This document shows positions 40,258-48,459 of a stretch of 64,000 bases of DNA, one piece after another. The stretch's first letter is position 1. The number at the start of each line of letters is the position of its first letter. A program made the position numbers and the translations under genes. The stretch lies in assembly GCF_030283205.1 (NCBI RefSeq), contig NZ_JASNWF010000019.1, positions 124,001-188,000 on the forward strand. The letters run 5' to 3'. The notes beneath the pieces are model-generated. The model was not told the DNA's origin and ran no database searches. It was given only the letters and a program-made list of their open reading frames with translations. The DNA is from Actinomadura opuntiae (GTDB lineage: Bacteria; Actinomycetota; Actinomycetes; Streptosporangiales; Streptosporangiaceae).

Positions 40258-41763
40258 TTAGGGAAGGCGGTCCAGGCCGGCGCGGGTGAGGAGGGCGCGG
40301 CGCCGTACGCGGCCGCCGGGTTCGCGGGGGATCTCGTCGACGATGTGCACGTCCACGATTCCGCCGCGTTCGGCGACGTGGGTCTCGAGGTAGGCGAGCA
40401 GGTCGGCCTCCGAGGTCTCGTCGGTGACCACGGCGAACCCGTGCGGGACGAGGCCGAGGTCGTCGTCGGGCACGGGCACGACAGCGGCGTCGGACACCGC
40501 CGGATGCGCGGCGAGCACGCCGCCGGGCTCGGCGGGCGGCTCGGAACGGCCGCGCCCCACCCGGCCCAGGACGAACACGCGGCCGTGGTCGTCGGCGAAC
40601 GCCGAGTCGCCGGTGGGCAGCCAGCGGACGGGGACGGCGGCGGTCCGTGCCACGGGCAGCCGTACGCACAGCTCGCCCGGCTGGTAGGACGGCTGGACGG
40701 CGCCGGTCCGCGGGTGGACCACGCGCCACATCACGCCTGGCAGCCCGCGTCCGACGGAGTCCAGGGTGCCCTCCTCGGCCGCGCGCAGGTTGAGGTGGGT
40801 GATGCCGGCGGCCTCGGCGATCCCGTACGCCTGCCGAACGGGGCAGCCGAGCCGGGCCGCCGCGGCGCGCGCGTCCTCGGCGGCCAGCGGCCCACCCGCG
40901 GCGACCACGGCCCGCAGCGACCCCAGGTCGTAGCGGGCCACCGCGCGATCGCGGCCGAGCGCCTCCACCAGCGAGGGCGGCAGCACCGCCACGGTCGTCC
41001 GCCACCGTTGCAGCGCGCGCAGCAGGTCGTGACGGCCGCCGCCGGTGAAGGCGACGACCGTGGCGCCGAGCCGGAGCGCCGGGTTCAGGACCCCGTTCAG
41101 GCCGAGGACATCACTGAGCGGCAGCGCCGTCAGCACGGTGTCGGCGGTACCGATCATGCCGGCCTCGGCGACGCGCATCAGGCCGACGACGACCTCAGCG
41201 TGGGTGAGCCGGACCGCCCGGACCGGCCCCGGCGAGCCGCCGGTGCAGGCGACGAGCGCAAGCGCGTGGGACGGGTCGACGGGAACGGATGCGGGCGGCC
41301 CGTCGAGCAGCGCCGCGAACGGCTCGGTGCCGGGTTCCGTACCGAAGGAGAACAGCCGCCGGCCCGGCGCGCGGATGTCGCCGACGAGCCCCGGCCAGGT
41401 GATCGCCGTCCGGACTCCCTCCGCCTCCAGTAGCCGGGCGATCTCGGCGGCCTGAAGCCCGCCCACGGGGAGCGGAACGGCGCCTGCAGCGGCGACCGCG
41501 TGCAAGGCCAGGGCGAACTCCGGACCGCCCGGCAGATGCAGGCCGACCACGTCCCCCGGCCGGACCCCTTCCCGGGCGAGCCCGGCCGCGGCGGCCCCCG
41601 CCCGTGCGGCCAGTCCCCCGTACGACAGCGAACGCCCGGACGACGCGTCCGCCACCGCGGGACGGGCGGCCTTGGCGGGATCGGACCCGGCGCCGCCGAA
41701 CACGACCCGCGTCACCGTCGCACCGGGAAACGCGGCGGCCGCGTCCACACCGTTGGAGATCAT
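40258..41763 (-). CDS. AMP-binding (acyl-CoA synthetase-like) protein with degenerate core motifs
   Basis: A 501-aa protein with the fold and length of class I adenylate-forming enzymes: GRSLSYGGLAARAGAAAAGLAREGVRPGDVVGL at the start, PVRQAYGIAEAAGI (YGxTE-like), PGELCVR, VRWLPTGDSAFADDHGRVFVLGR (TGD motif). Key residues differ. The P-loop reads CTGGSPGPVRAVRLTH instead of SGTTGxPKG, and the C-terminal catalytic Lys of GKxxR is replaced in PREPGGRVRRRAL by Arg. The A8 hinge is shortened. Catalysis may be altered or lost. It lies beside a truncated homologue. TAGCGT (41775-41770, minus strand) is 6 nt before the ATG, suggesting a leaderless promoter. Confidence 0.7.
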   Translation of the reverse strand: MISNGVDAAAAFPGATVTRVVFGGAGSDPAKAARPAVADASSGRSLSYGGLAARAGAAAAGLAREGVRPGDVVGLHLPGGPEFALALHAVAAAGAVPLPVGGLQAAEIARLLEAEGVRTAITWPGLVGDIRAPGRRLFSFGTEPGTEPFAALLDGPPASVPVDPSHALALVACTGGSPGPVRAVRLTHAEVVVGLMRVAEAGMIGTADTVLTALPLSDVLGLNGVLNPALRLGATVVAFTGGGRHDLLRALQRWRTTVAVLPPSLVEALGRDRAVARYDLGSLRAVVAAGGPLAAEDARAAAARLGCPVRQAYGIAEAAGITHLNLRAAEEGTLDSVGRGLPGVMWRVVHPRTGAVQPSYQPGELCVRLPVARTAAVPVRWLPTGDSAFADDHGRVFVLGRVGRGRSEPPAEPGGVLAAHPAVSDAAVVPVPDDDLGLVPHGFAVVTDETSEADLLAYLETHVAERGGIVDVHIVDEIPREPGGRVRRRALLTRAGLDRLP

Positions 41764-41856
41764 GCCCCGACGCTATGTTGGACGCCGCGTCCAGCACATG
41801 CACCGGACTACGCAGGCGGGGTCGTATTCACCCGCGCCCGAGGTGTGTACACACCC

Positions 41857-44800
41857 TCAGTCCTCCGCGGGGAGGCTGTCGACGACCCACGCGGCGATCT
41901 GCGCCCGCGACGAGAACCCCAGCTTGGTGAGGATGTTCGTCACGTGCCGCGCCACGGTCGCCGGGCTGATCACCAGTTCGTCCGCGATCCCGCGATTGGT
42001 CAGCCCCCGCGCCACCAGCCGCGCGATCTCCCGCTCCCGCGCCGTCAACGTACTCGGCGGCGTGACCGGCCGAGCAACCCCGCTCGTGGCAGGACGCGCC
42101 GGCTCCATGGTCTCTCCCGCGTAACCGCGCACGCCACGCCCGCCGCCTCGCGCCCCCGAACCGGACACATACCGTGCGCCGCCGCCCTCAGCCGCCCGAG
42201 CCCGAGCATTCCGCTCGCTCTCCGTCAGCGCGCCCGCCGAACTCGCCGCCTCCCCCGCACGGAAGGCCCGGGGCCATGGATCTCCCTCACCGACTTCACC
42301 AGCACCGCCGTCAGGCCGGTATTCAACCTGGCCACCGGCAGGCGACGCCCCATACCCCGTCCGAGAACGCCTCCCAGCCACACCGGAAGCGCCCTTCGCG
42401 TCCCCTTCCTCATCGTCCGACATACCGACATAGCGCTCTGGCCACGCCGAACCCTCACCCCACGGCCACCCTGCCTCAACCCCAGATTCGCCCGCCCCCG
42501 CCACACCCTCCTCAGCCGATCCACCCTCGAAGCGCGACTCACCCGCACCAGACCCACCCGCCGCAGCCCGCCCCCCACTGGCCGCCCTACCGCCTTCCCA
42601 TTCGGACCAGGCCGCCGTCCCCTCATGCCGATACTGCACCGGCTCGGGTTCGCCCGGGCCCACCGCACCCGCAGCGCTCTTCTCCCCCGTTACCGGCATG
42701 TTCCCCTCCACCTCGCCCCAGGCCGATTCCCCCATCTCCGGCCAGCCCCCACCGGAAGCAGAGCCGGACGTCCCCGACGCAGCCACTGCCGCCTCCTCCC
42801 CTGAGGATGAGACGCGGGCATCTCGCTCGGGGCAAGAGGAGCCGTCTTCCAAAGCGGAGTGACCCACGCCGGGGGCAGGGCCGGGCGTCCCCGACGTAAC
42901 CGCTGCCGCCTCCTCTCCAGAGGAAGCGCCAAGACCTCGCCCAGGTTGAGCAGGGACGCCTTCTATGCAGGGATGTCCTGCGGCCGAAACAGGGCTGGCC
43001 TCCGCGGGCGTGGCCACCGCCAACTCTTCCCGGCCGAACGCAGTATCGATGCTTCGCATCGATCCAGTCGGGGCGCCTTCCACGTCCGGGCGGCCTGCGG
43101 CCGGAGTGGGGCCGGACTCTTCGGGCGTGGTCGTCGTCAGCTTTTCGCAGTCGGGCGCAGTGTCGAGGCCTTGTGCAGGTTCAGTCGGGGCGCCTCGCAC
43201 GTGGGAGTTGCCTGTGGCCGAAGTTGGGGTGGGTTCTGCGATTGGGGAGGTCGCGGGCTCGTCCGCTGTGGACGCGGCGCCGAGATTCTCGGGTCGGGCC
43301 GATGGACCGTCTGCGCGGGAGTGACCGGCGTGCGAGGCAAGGGTGGGCGTTGCTGGCTTCGCCGAGGCGGGGGCGGTGTTGGGGTCTCGCTCGGGTGAGG
43401 GTGCTTGTTCGGGGTGGGGACGGTTTGTGGTGGGGGAGGTCGGCGTCGCCCTTTTCTCGGCGGTTGGGGTGGGGGCGGGGGGGGTGTGGAGGGCGTAGTC
43501 GATCGCGTCGTCGGGGGGCATTGCGCGGCCTTCGCCCCAGAACTGGGCCACGAGGGGATCGCCGAGGCGGCGGCGGATCGGTTCGAGCATCCGTTCGCGG
43601 CGGGCGCCGGCGCCGGGGTGGCGGCCGGTGGCCTCGCGCAGCGCGGACGCCGCGCCGGCGAGCGTCACCGCGCCGCGCGCGTCGCCCTCGAAGGCGGCCA
43701 GTTCGGCGAAGGCCTCCAGGGCGCGGGCGACGTCGAGGCGGATGCCCGACGAGCGGCTCAGGGACAGGCTCCGCGACAGTGCCTCACGCGCGGACTCCGG
43801 GTCCTGTTGCTCCAGTGCGACGCGGCCGATGCCGGCGAGCGCACGGGCCATCTCGGGGCGCGCCCCGATCTCCGCCAGGATCGGCAGGACCTCGGCGTAG
43901 TGGACGCGGGCGGCGGCGGGGTCGCCGCGGAGTTCCGCGAGCCGGCCGAGGCCGATGATGGCGTGCGCGGCGCCCCACAGTTGGCCTATCTGCCGCATCA
44001 GCGTCGCGCCCTCGTCCAGGTGTCCGCGCGCCTCGCGGAGGCGGCCCCGGCGGATCAGCAGGTAGCCGCGGGTGATCCGTGCGTACGCGCGGACCCATTC
44101 GTGGCCGGGGCCCGCGGCGATCGCGTCGGCCTCGTCCAGCCGTTGCGCGGCGTCCTCGAACCGGCCCGCGCGGGCCAGCGACTCGGCGAGCGTGACCAGC
44201 GCGGACGCGGTCACGATGGCGTCTCCGGCCGCGCGGCAGGGACCCAGCGCCTCCTCGGCGTACCGGGCGGCCTGCGCGGCGTCGCGCCCGCCGGCGGCCA
44301 GTTGCGCGCGGCCCGCCAGCGCCGCGCCCAGCGTGCGCGCGCCGGTGCCGTGGGAGCGGGCGAGGAACCGGTCCGTCCATTCGGCCCATTCGGCGACGCG
44401 TCCCCGGACGATCCAGAAGGTGCGCAGCGCGGTGCACAGCCGCAGGCCCTTCTCGATGTCGCCGCGGTCCAGCGAGAAGGTGAGCGCCGCCTGGACGTTG
44501 CCGAGTTCCGCGTCGTACCGGCGGAAAAGCGCCACCCGGTCCGCCCATGCGCCGGGTACCTCCGCCACCGCGAGCCTGCCGTCGTCTTCGGCGGCTTCCA
44601 GCACGGTGTCGCGGTGCCGCAGCCGGAACGTCTCGTCCTCGCCCGCTTCGGCGAGGCGCTCGGCCGCGTACTCGCGGATGCTGTCGAGCTGCCGGAACCG
44701 GACCTGCCCCGCCGTCTCCCCCACGACGGCGACCAGCGACTTGTCGACGAGCGCGGTCAGCAGGTCCAGGACGTCCTCGGCGGGGAGCGCCTCGTCCGCG

Positions 44801-45669
44801 CAGACGTGCTCGGCTCCCTCGAGGGTCCAGCCCGCGAAGACCGACAGCCGGCGCAGCAGGATCCGCTCCGGTTCGCCGAGCAGGTCGTGGCTCCAGTCGA
44901 TCGCCGCGCGCAGCGTCCGCTGCCGGGGCGGCGCGGTCCGGTCGCCGGCGCTGAGCAGCCGGAACCGGTCGGCGAGCCGGCCGGCGATCTGCTCGACCGA
45001 CAGCACCCGGACGCGCGCCGCCGCCAGTTCCAGCGCCAGCGGCATCCCGTCCAGCGCCCGGGTGACGTCCTCGACGCCGCTGGTCACGTCGAATCCGGGG
45101 CGGGCGGCCCGGGCCCGGTCGGTGAACAGCCGCACCGCCTCGTGCGGCTCCAGCGGCGGCACCCGCCACACGTTCTCGCCCGCCATCCGCAGCGGCTCGC
45201 GGCTGGTCGCCAGCACCCGCAGCCGCGGGCAGCGCGCCAGCAGCAGGCCGGTGAGCTCGGCGCACTCCTCGATGACGTGCTCGCAGTTGTCCAGGACGAT
45301 CAGCACCGACGGCCCGCGCAGCGCGTCGGCGAGCGTCTCGGCCGTCCGGCGGCCGTCCTCGTCCGCCACGTCCAGCACCGCGGCGACGCGCCGCGCGACC
45401 GCTTCGGGCGTGCCGCCCGGGCGGACGCCGGCGAGGTCCACGAACCAGACGCCGTCGGGATGGGCGTCGAGCATCGTCCGCGCGACGTGCAGGGCCAGCC
45501 GCGTCTTGCCGATGCCGCCCGCGCCGCACAGCGTGACCGCGCGCATGGCCTCCAGGAGGCGGCGCAGGTCGGCCGCGTCGCGTTCGCGCCCGACGAAGGC
45601 GTTGGGTTCGGCGGGAAGGTTCGTCCTCTGGAGGGGGTTCGGCCCCGTGGGAGAGTTCGGCTCGGTCAT
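41857..45669 (-). CDS. NB-ARC/TPR/LuxR transcriptional regulator with a giant repeat linker
   Basis: A 1270-aa regulator. Residues about 23-300 are an AfsR/MalT-like STAND ATPase: FVGRERD, Walker A GAGGIGKT at 49-56, Walker B VLIVLDNCEHV near 125 and TSREPLRM near 150. Residues about 380-720 are TPR-like helical repeats (GRLREARGHLDEGATLMRQIGQ, ARVHYAEVLPILAEIG). The C-terminus (about 1207-1265) is a LuxR HTH, LTAREREIARLVARGLTNRGIADELV. Between residues about 725 and 1200 lies a low-complexity Pro/Ser/Thr then Gly/Glu region of degenerate tandem repeats of about 38 residues; in known relatives this linker is short. The ATG 45669 follows GGAGAGG; the longer open frame to 48327 overlaps the opposite-strand operon and is rejected. 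It is 198 nt from the divergent SMC-like operon and may control it. Confidence 0.85.
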   Translation of the reverse strand: MTEPNSPTGPNPLQRTNLPAEPNAFVGRERDAADLRRLLEAMRAVTLCGAGGIGKTRLALHVARTMLDAHPDGVWFVDLAGVRPGGTPEAVARRVAAVLDVADEDGRRTAETLADALRGPSVLIVLDNCEHVIEECAELTGLLLARCPRLRVLATSREPLRMAGENVWRVPPLEPHEAVRLFTDRARAARPGFDVTSGVEDVTRALDGMPLALELAAARVRVLSVEQIAGRLADRFRLLSAGDRTAPPRQRTLRAAIDWSHDLLGEPERILLRRLSVFAGWTLEGAEHVCADEALPAEDVLDLLTALVDKSLVAVVGETAGQVRFRQLDSIREYAAERLAEAGEDETFRLRHRDTVLEAAEDDGRLAVAEVPGAWADRVALFRRYDAELGNVQAALTFSLDRGDIEKGLRLCTALRTFWIVRGRVAEWAEWTDRFLARSHGTGARTLGAALAGRAQLAAGGRDAAQAARYAEEALGPCRAAGDAIVTASALVTLAESLARAGRFEDAAQRLDEADAIAAGPGHEWVRAYARITRGYLLIRRGRLREARGHLDEGATLMRQIGQLWGAAHAIIGLGRLAELRGDPAAARVHYAEVLPILAEIGARPEMARALAGIGRVALEQQDPESAREALSRSLSLSRSSGIRLDVARALEAFAELAAFEGDARGAVTLAGAASALREATGRHPGAGARRERMLEPIRRRLGDPLVAQFWGEGRAMPPDDAIDYALHTPPAPTPTAEKRATPTSPTTNRPHPEQAPSPERDPNTAPASAKPATPTLASHAGHSRADGPSARPENLGAASTADEPATSPIAEPTPTSATGNSHVRGAPTEPAQGLDTAPDCEKLTTTTPEESGPTPAAGRPDVEGAPTGSMRSIDTAFGREELAVATPAEASPVSAAGHPCIEGVPAQPGRGLGASSGEEAAAVTSGTPGPAPGVGHSALEDGSSCPERDARVSSSGEEAAVAASGTSGSASGGGWPEMGESAWGEVEGNMPVTGEKSAAGAVGPGEPEPVQYRHEGTAAWSEWEGGRAASGGRAAAGGSGAGESRFEGGSAEEGVAGAGESGVEAGWPWGEGSAWPERYVGMSDDEEGDAKGASGVAGRRSRTGYGASPAGGQVEYRPDGGAGEVGEGDPWPRAFRAGEAASSAGALTESERNARARAAEGGGARYVSGSGARGGGRGVRGYAGETMEPARPATSGVARPVTPPSTLTAREREIARLVARGLTNRGIADELVISPATVARHVTNILTKLGFSSRAQIAAWVVDSLPAED
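42065..43490 (-). repeat. Degenerate ~115-bp coding repeat array (linker of the LuxR regulator)
   Basis: Translated on the minus strand this region holds at least eight related units of 35-39 residues. Each has a start like VEGAPT, a middle DTAPxxEE or SSSGEE, and an end AAGHPx. Examples begin at VRGAPTEPAQG, VEGAPTGSMRS, IEGVPAQPGRG, LEDGSSCPERD and GEGSAWPERYV. Similarity falls toward the HTH, where Gly and Glu replace Pro and Thr. This looks like serial duplication with decay, not random low complexity. Confidence 0.7.
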
Positions 45670-45853
45670 GCCTCTCCTGCCGTGTCCGAAGAGTCCGGCC
45701 CGGTGGGTTCCGTGCCCAGGTTCGGCGCGCGGCCCTCGACGTCCGGGTCGCTCTGTGAGTGTGTCATCGCTGTGCGTGCGCCGTCTGCGGTTTCGCGGGC
45801 CCGATTTCGCGGCTCCCACCGCCGCCGATTCCACCCTGGGCGCCGCGGGGCCG

Positions 45854-45859
45854 TACCGT
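45854..45859 (+). promoter_or_regulatory. -10 element of the SMC-like operon
   Basis: TACCGT ends 8 nt before the GTG at 45868 and no Shine-Dalgarno sequence follows, so the four-gene operon is probably read from a leaderless transcript. Confidence 0.4.
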
Positions 45860-45867
45860 AGTGCGCC

Positions 45868-47073
45868 GTGTCGACCACCTCCGATAACGCGGCCGCCAGC
45901 CTCGACGACGTGCTGGTCGGCGAGGCCGTGCTGGGCGTGTACCGGCAGATGTTCGCGGCGCTGGCCCGCGACAGCGGCGCCGTGGTGGACGACCCCGAGC
46001 TGGTGGACGTCGCCGAGACGCTGCTCGCCGCGTTCGCCGACGCCGGCGAGGACGGGCTGAGCCGCGAGCAGATGCGGTACGTGTGCCGCCGCTATCCGGC
46101 GGAGGTGTTCGAGAACCGGCTGCGGGTGCTGAAGGGGCTCGGCGCCGTCCGGGAGGTGTTCCCGAAGCCGAACCAGCTGCGCTACCGGGCCTCGTTCACC
46201 AGCGTGGTCGGGCTGATGTTCGTCCGCCGCATGATGCTGGACGGCGGGCAGAGCGAGATGCACCGGCTCCTCGCGCTGGAGCAGCTCAACGTCGCCGACC
46301 CGCGGATGACGCCGGAGCAGGCCCGCGACGGCGCGGACGGCCTGGCCCGCGCGTTCCGCCTCTGGAGCGTCGAGCTCCTCACCCTGACCAACGGGACGAT
46401 CGAGGAGCTGCGCGAGCAGGCGCCGAAGCTGTGGGGCACGGAGGAGATACTGCTGCGCGCCGAGCGGCTGCACGGCGCGATCCTGCGGCGGTGGCCGCAG
46501 CTCGACCGCACGTGCACCGACCTGCGCGCCGCCATCTACGCCTACGGCGACGCGTCGCGGCGCGCGGCCGCGCGCCTGTCGGACTCCGCCGGCACGACCC
46601 GCAACCTCACCCTCCTTCCGCCGGAGACGTGGCGGACCTTCGCCCGTACCGCCGGCCGCGAGGAGCTGGCGGCGGTGCTGGACGGTTTCGTGTTCGACGC
46701 CGCCGCGCCGTGGCACGAGCCGTCCGCCGTGGTGACCGCCGTGGAGGACGGGCCGCGCGCCACCCCACCGCGCCCGGCGCCGCCCCGCCCGTCGGTGCCG
46801 GACACGGGCCTGTCGTCCGACACCGGATCCGACGTCACGACGATGGAGCGGCTCCGCGCCATGGCCGAGGAGGTGCTGCGCGGCCGCGACCGGGTCGCCG
46901 TGCAGGACGTCCTCGCCCACGACTGGGTGACGGCGCGGCGCACCCTCGCCGACCTGTCCTCGGCGCATCTGCACCCCGAACTGCCCTACCGGCTCGTCTG
47001 GTCGGACGGCCTGGACGTCCGCCCGGAGGGCGCGCCGACCTGGGTGTCGCCCGGCTGGTTCGAGAGGACGTGA
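45868..47073 (+). CDS. Kleisin-like subunit of an SMC complex (MukF/MksF/JetA-like, tentative)
   Basis: A 401-aa soluble protein, first gene of a four-gene overlapping operon ending in an SMC-like ATPase. About residues 45-110 look like a winged helix (GLSREQMRYVCRRYPAEVFENRLRVLKGLGAVREVF, then a beta hairpin PKPNQLRYRAS). An all-helical middle follows with an aromatic/Leu-rich stretch (GLARAFRLWSVELLTLTNGTIEELREQ, ILRRWPQLDRTCTDLRAAIYAY). A Pro-rich hinge is near 295-310, and a C-terminal alpha-beta region ends SPGWFERT. This N-wHTH, helical core, C-terminal domain order resembles MukF/MksF/JetA kleisins, which bridge the heads of an SMC dimer. No sequence motif proves the family, so the assignment is by operon and architecture. 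GTG start. Confidence 0.5.
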   Translation: MSTTSDNAAASLDDVLVGEAVLGVYRQMFAALARDSGAVVDDPELVDVAETLLAAFADAGEDGLSREQMRYVCRRYPAEVFENRLRVLKGLGAVREVFPKPNQLRYRASFTSVVGLMFVRRMMLDGGQSEMHRLLALEQLNVADPRMTPEQARDGADGLARAFRLWSVELLTLTNGTIEELREQAPKLWGTEEILLRAERLHGAILRRWPQLDRTCTDLRAAIYAYGDASRRAAARLSDSAGTTRNLTLLPPETWRTFARTAGREELAAVLDGFVFDAAAPWHEPSAVVTAVEDGPRATPPRPAPPRPSVPDTGLSSDTGSDVTTMERLRAMAEEVLRGRDRVAVQDVLAHDWVTARRTLADLSSAHLHPELPYRLVWSDGLDVRPEGAPTWVSPGWFERT

Positions 47074-47810
47074 CCGTGGACCCGCAGGTACTCGAGCGGG
47101 CCAGGGCCCGCGTGCTCGGCGCCCCGTCGGTCGCCGCGGCCGATCCCGTCCCGTCGGGCACGGCCGCGGCCACGGACGGCGACCGCGTGTGGCTGCTGCC
47201 GGTGTGGCCGGACGGCGCCACGCCCGCCCTTCTGGAGGAGTACCAGACCGCGCCGATGCCGCTGGACCGCGCGGGTCAGGCGCGCCGCGTCCTGGCGGCG
47301 GCGCTGCGCTGCTGCTGGACCCGGCTGGACGACGCGCCGTGGCCTGGAACGCCGTCGACGGTCGCAGCCGTCCTGGACGTGTACGCGGGCATGTCGCGGG
47401 GCGACGCCGACCTCGCACGCCGCTGGGCCACCGGTGAACTCCGCCGCCTGGCCGAGACCGGGTGGCTTCTGCTGGACGAGGCCACCGGCGAAGGGGGCGG
47501 CACCGTCCGCCCAGGCCCCCGGGTTTCTCTCTGGGCCGAGCACAGCCTGTCGTCTCTGCGCACCCTGATGCACCGCCTCCCCGAGCCTCCGCGCCCGGAA
47601 CCGGACGCGCCGGCCTCGGCCGACGAGACCCCGGCAGAGCCGGAGATGGAACGTGCGTCATCCGCGCCTCCTGTGGTGTTCGAGTCACCTTCCGTGAACG
47701 AGCCTGCCGCAGCCCCGGCGGCAACGGCGAAAGAATCTTCATCTGTGGATAACTCGCCGCGCGGCGCGGAGCCCGGAAGCGGGGACGGCCCGGGGAGCGG
47801 CGGTGAGTGA
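47070..47810 (+). CDS. Small winged-helix (KITE-like) protein of the SMC operon
   Basis: A 246-aa protein coupled to the previous gene by GTGA and to the next by an 8-nt overlap. Residues about 110-150 contain a winged-helix-like unit (DLARRWATGELRRLAETGWLLLDEATG, then a beta return GTVRPGPRVSLWAEHS). The last about 75 residues are Pro/Glu/Ser-rich and probably disordered. In MukBEF and Wadjet complexes the kleisin binds small winged-helix KITE proteins (MukE/MksE/JetB). This and the next gene may form such a pair, but a definite domain call needs a profile search. An alternative start is GTG 47076. Confidence 0.45.
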   Translation: MTVDPQVLERARARVLGAPSVAAADPVPSGTAAATDGDRVWLLPVWPDGATPALLEEYQTAPMPLDRAGQARRVLAAALRCCWTRLDDAPWPGTPSTVAAVLDVYAGMSRGDADLARRWATGELRRLAETGWLLLDEATGEGGGTVRPGPRVSLWAEHSLSSLRTLMHRLPEPPRPEPDAPASADETPAEPEMERASSAPPVVFESPSVNEPAAAPAATAKESSSVDNSPRGAEPGSGDGPGSGGE

Positions 47811-48459
47811 GCTGTTCGACGGGCTGCTGCGGGGCTATGACGAGCGGCGGCGCGCCGAGCTCGTCGCGGCGTACATGGCGGTGGAGCACGCGGCGGAGCC
47901 GGTGCCGGAGGTGCGGTTCCCGGCGCTGCGGGAGCCGGCGTTGCGGCGGACGGTCGAGGAGATGCTCGCGCTGAGCGGCCGGACGCTGGTCCGGTCGGAG
48001 CAGACGTCGTGGATCTCGGGTTACCGGGACGACGTCGCGGCCGAGCTGGCGGAGGACGAGGAGTGCGTGCCCCCCGTCCAGGAGCGGGCGGTGCTGACGC
48101 TGGTGCTGATCCATTCGGTGGCGATCCCGCGGGCGGCGGGGCTGCTGGAGGACGACTCGTGGCTGTCGCCGTATCCGACGCCGGTGGAGGAGCTGAGGCG
48201 GCGGACGCAACTGCCCGTCGGGGAGCTGGACGCTGCGCTGCGGCGGCTGCGGCTGGCGGGGCTGGTGTCGCAGGTCAAGGCGGGCGCGGACGACTCCGGC
48301 GGGTTCGTGCCGGGGCCGCAGTTCCACCGGCTGACGCCGGCGGCGCGCAGGCGGCTGCAGGAGGAGCTGATCCTGGCCGCCGGTCCGGACTCGCCGCTGG
48401 CGGCGGCGATCCGGGCGCGGCGGCGGGGCCGGGAACGCGAGCAGGGGGAGAACGGATGA
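47803..48459 (+). CDS. KITE-like (MukE/MksE/JetB-like) subunit of the SMC operon
   Basis: A 218-aa basic protein starting at GTG 47803, 8 nt inside the previous gene. A helical N-terminus (FDGLLRGYDERRRAELVAAYMAVEHAA) is followed by VQERAVLTLVLIHSVAIPRAAGLL, a pattern like DUF4194/JetB, and a second winged helix (VEELRRRTQLPVGELDAALRRLRLAGLVSQV). The C-terminus is Arg-rich (IRARRRGREREQGENG), suited to DNA or acidic-partner contact. The gene overlaps the SMC-like gene as ATGA, which implies a fixed stoichiometry. The link to MukE is inferred from position and fold pattern. Confidence 0.5.
   Translation: MSELFDGLLRGYDERRRAELVAAYMAVEHAAEPVPEVRFPALREPALRRTVEEMLALSGRTLVRSEQTSWISGYRDDVAAELAEDEECVPPVQERAVLTLVLIHSVAIPRAAGLLEDDSWLSPYPTPVEELRRRTQLPVGELDAALRRLRLAGLVSQVKAGADDSGGFVPGPQFHRLTPAARRRLQEELILAAGPDSPLAAAIRARRRGREREQGENG

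Noticed and set aside
40258..41763. A nonribosomal peptide synthetase adenylation domain
   Set aside because: No carrier or condensation domain is present, and the key adenylation motifs are degenerate.
42065..43490. The repeat-rich linker as separate small genes on the plus strand
   Set aside because: Plus-strand frames here lack starts with ribosome binding sites, and the minus-strand repeats continue in one frame with the flanking domains.
41857..48327. A single 2156-residue open frame on the minus strand
   Set aside because: Only the part from 45669 down encodes recognisable domains; the extension is antisense to the SMC-like operon and is a high-GC open-frame artefact.
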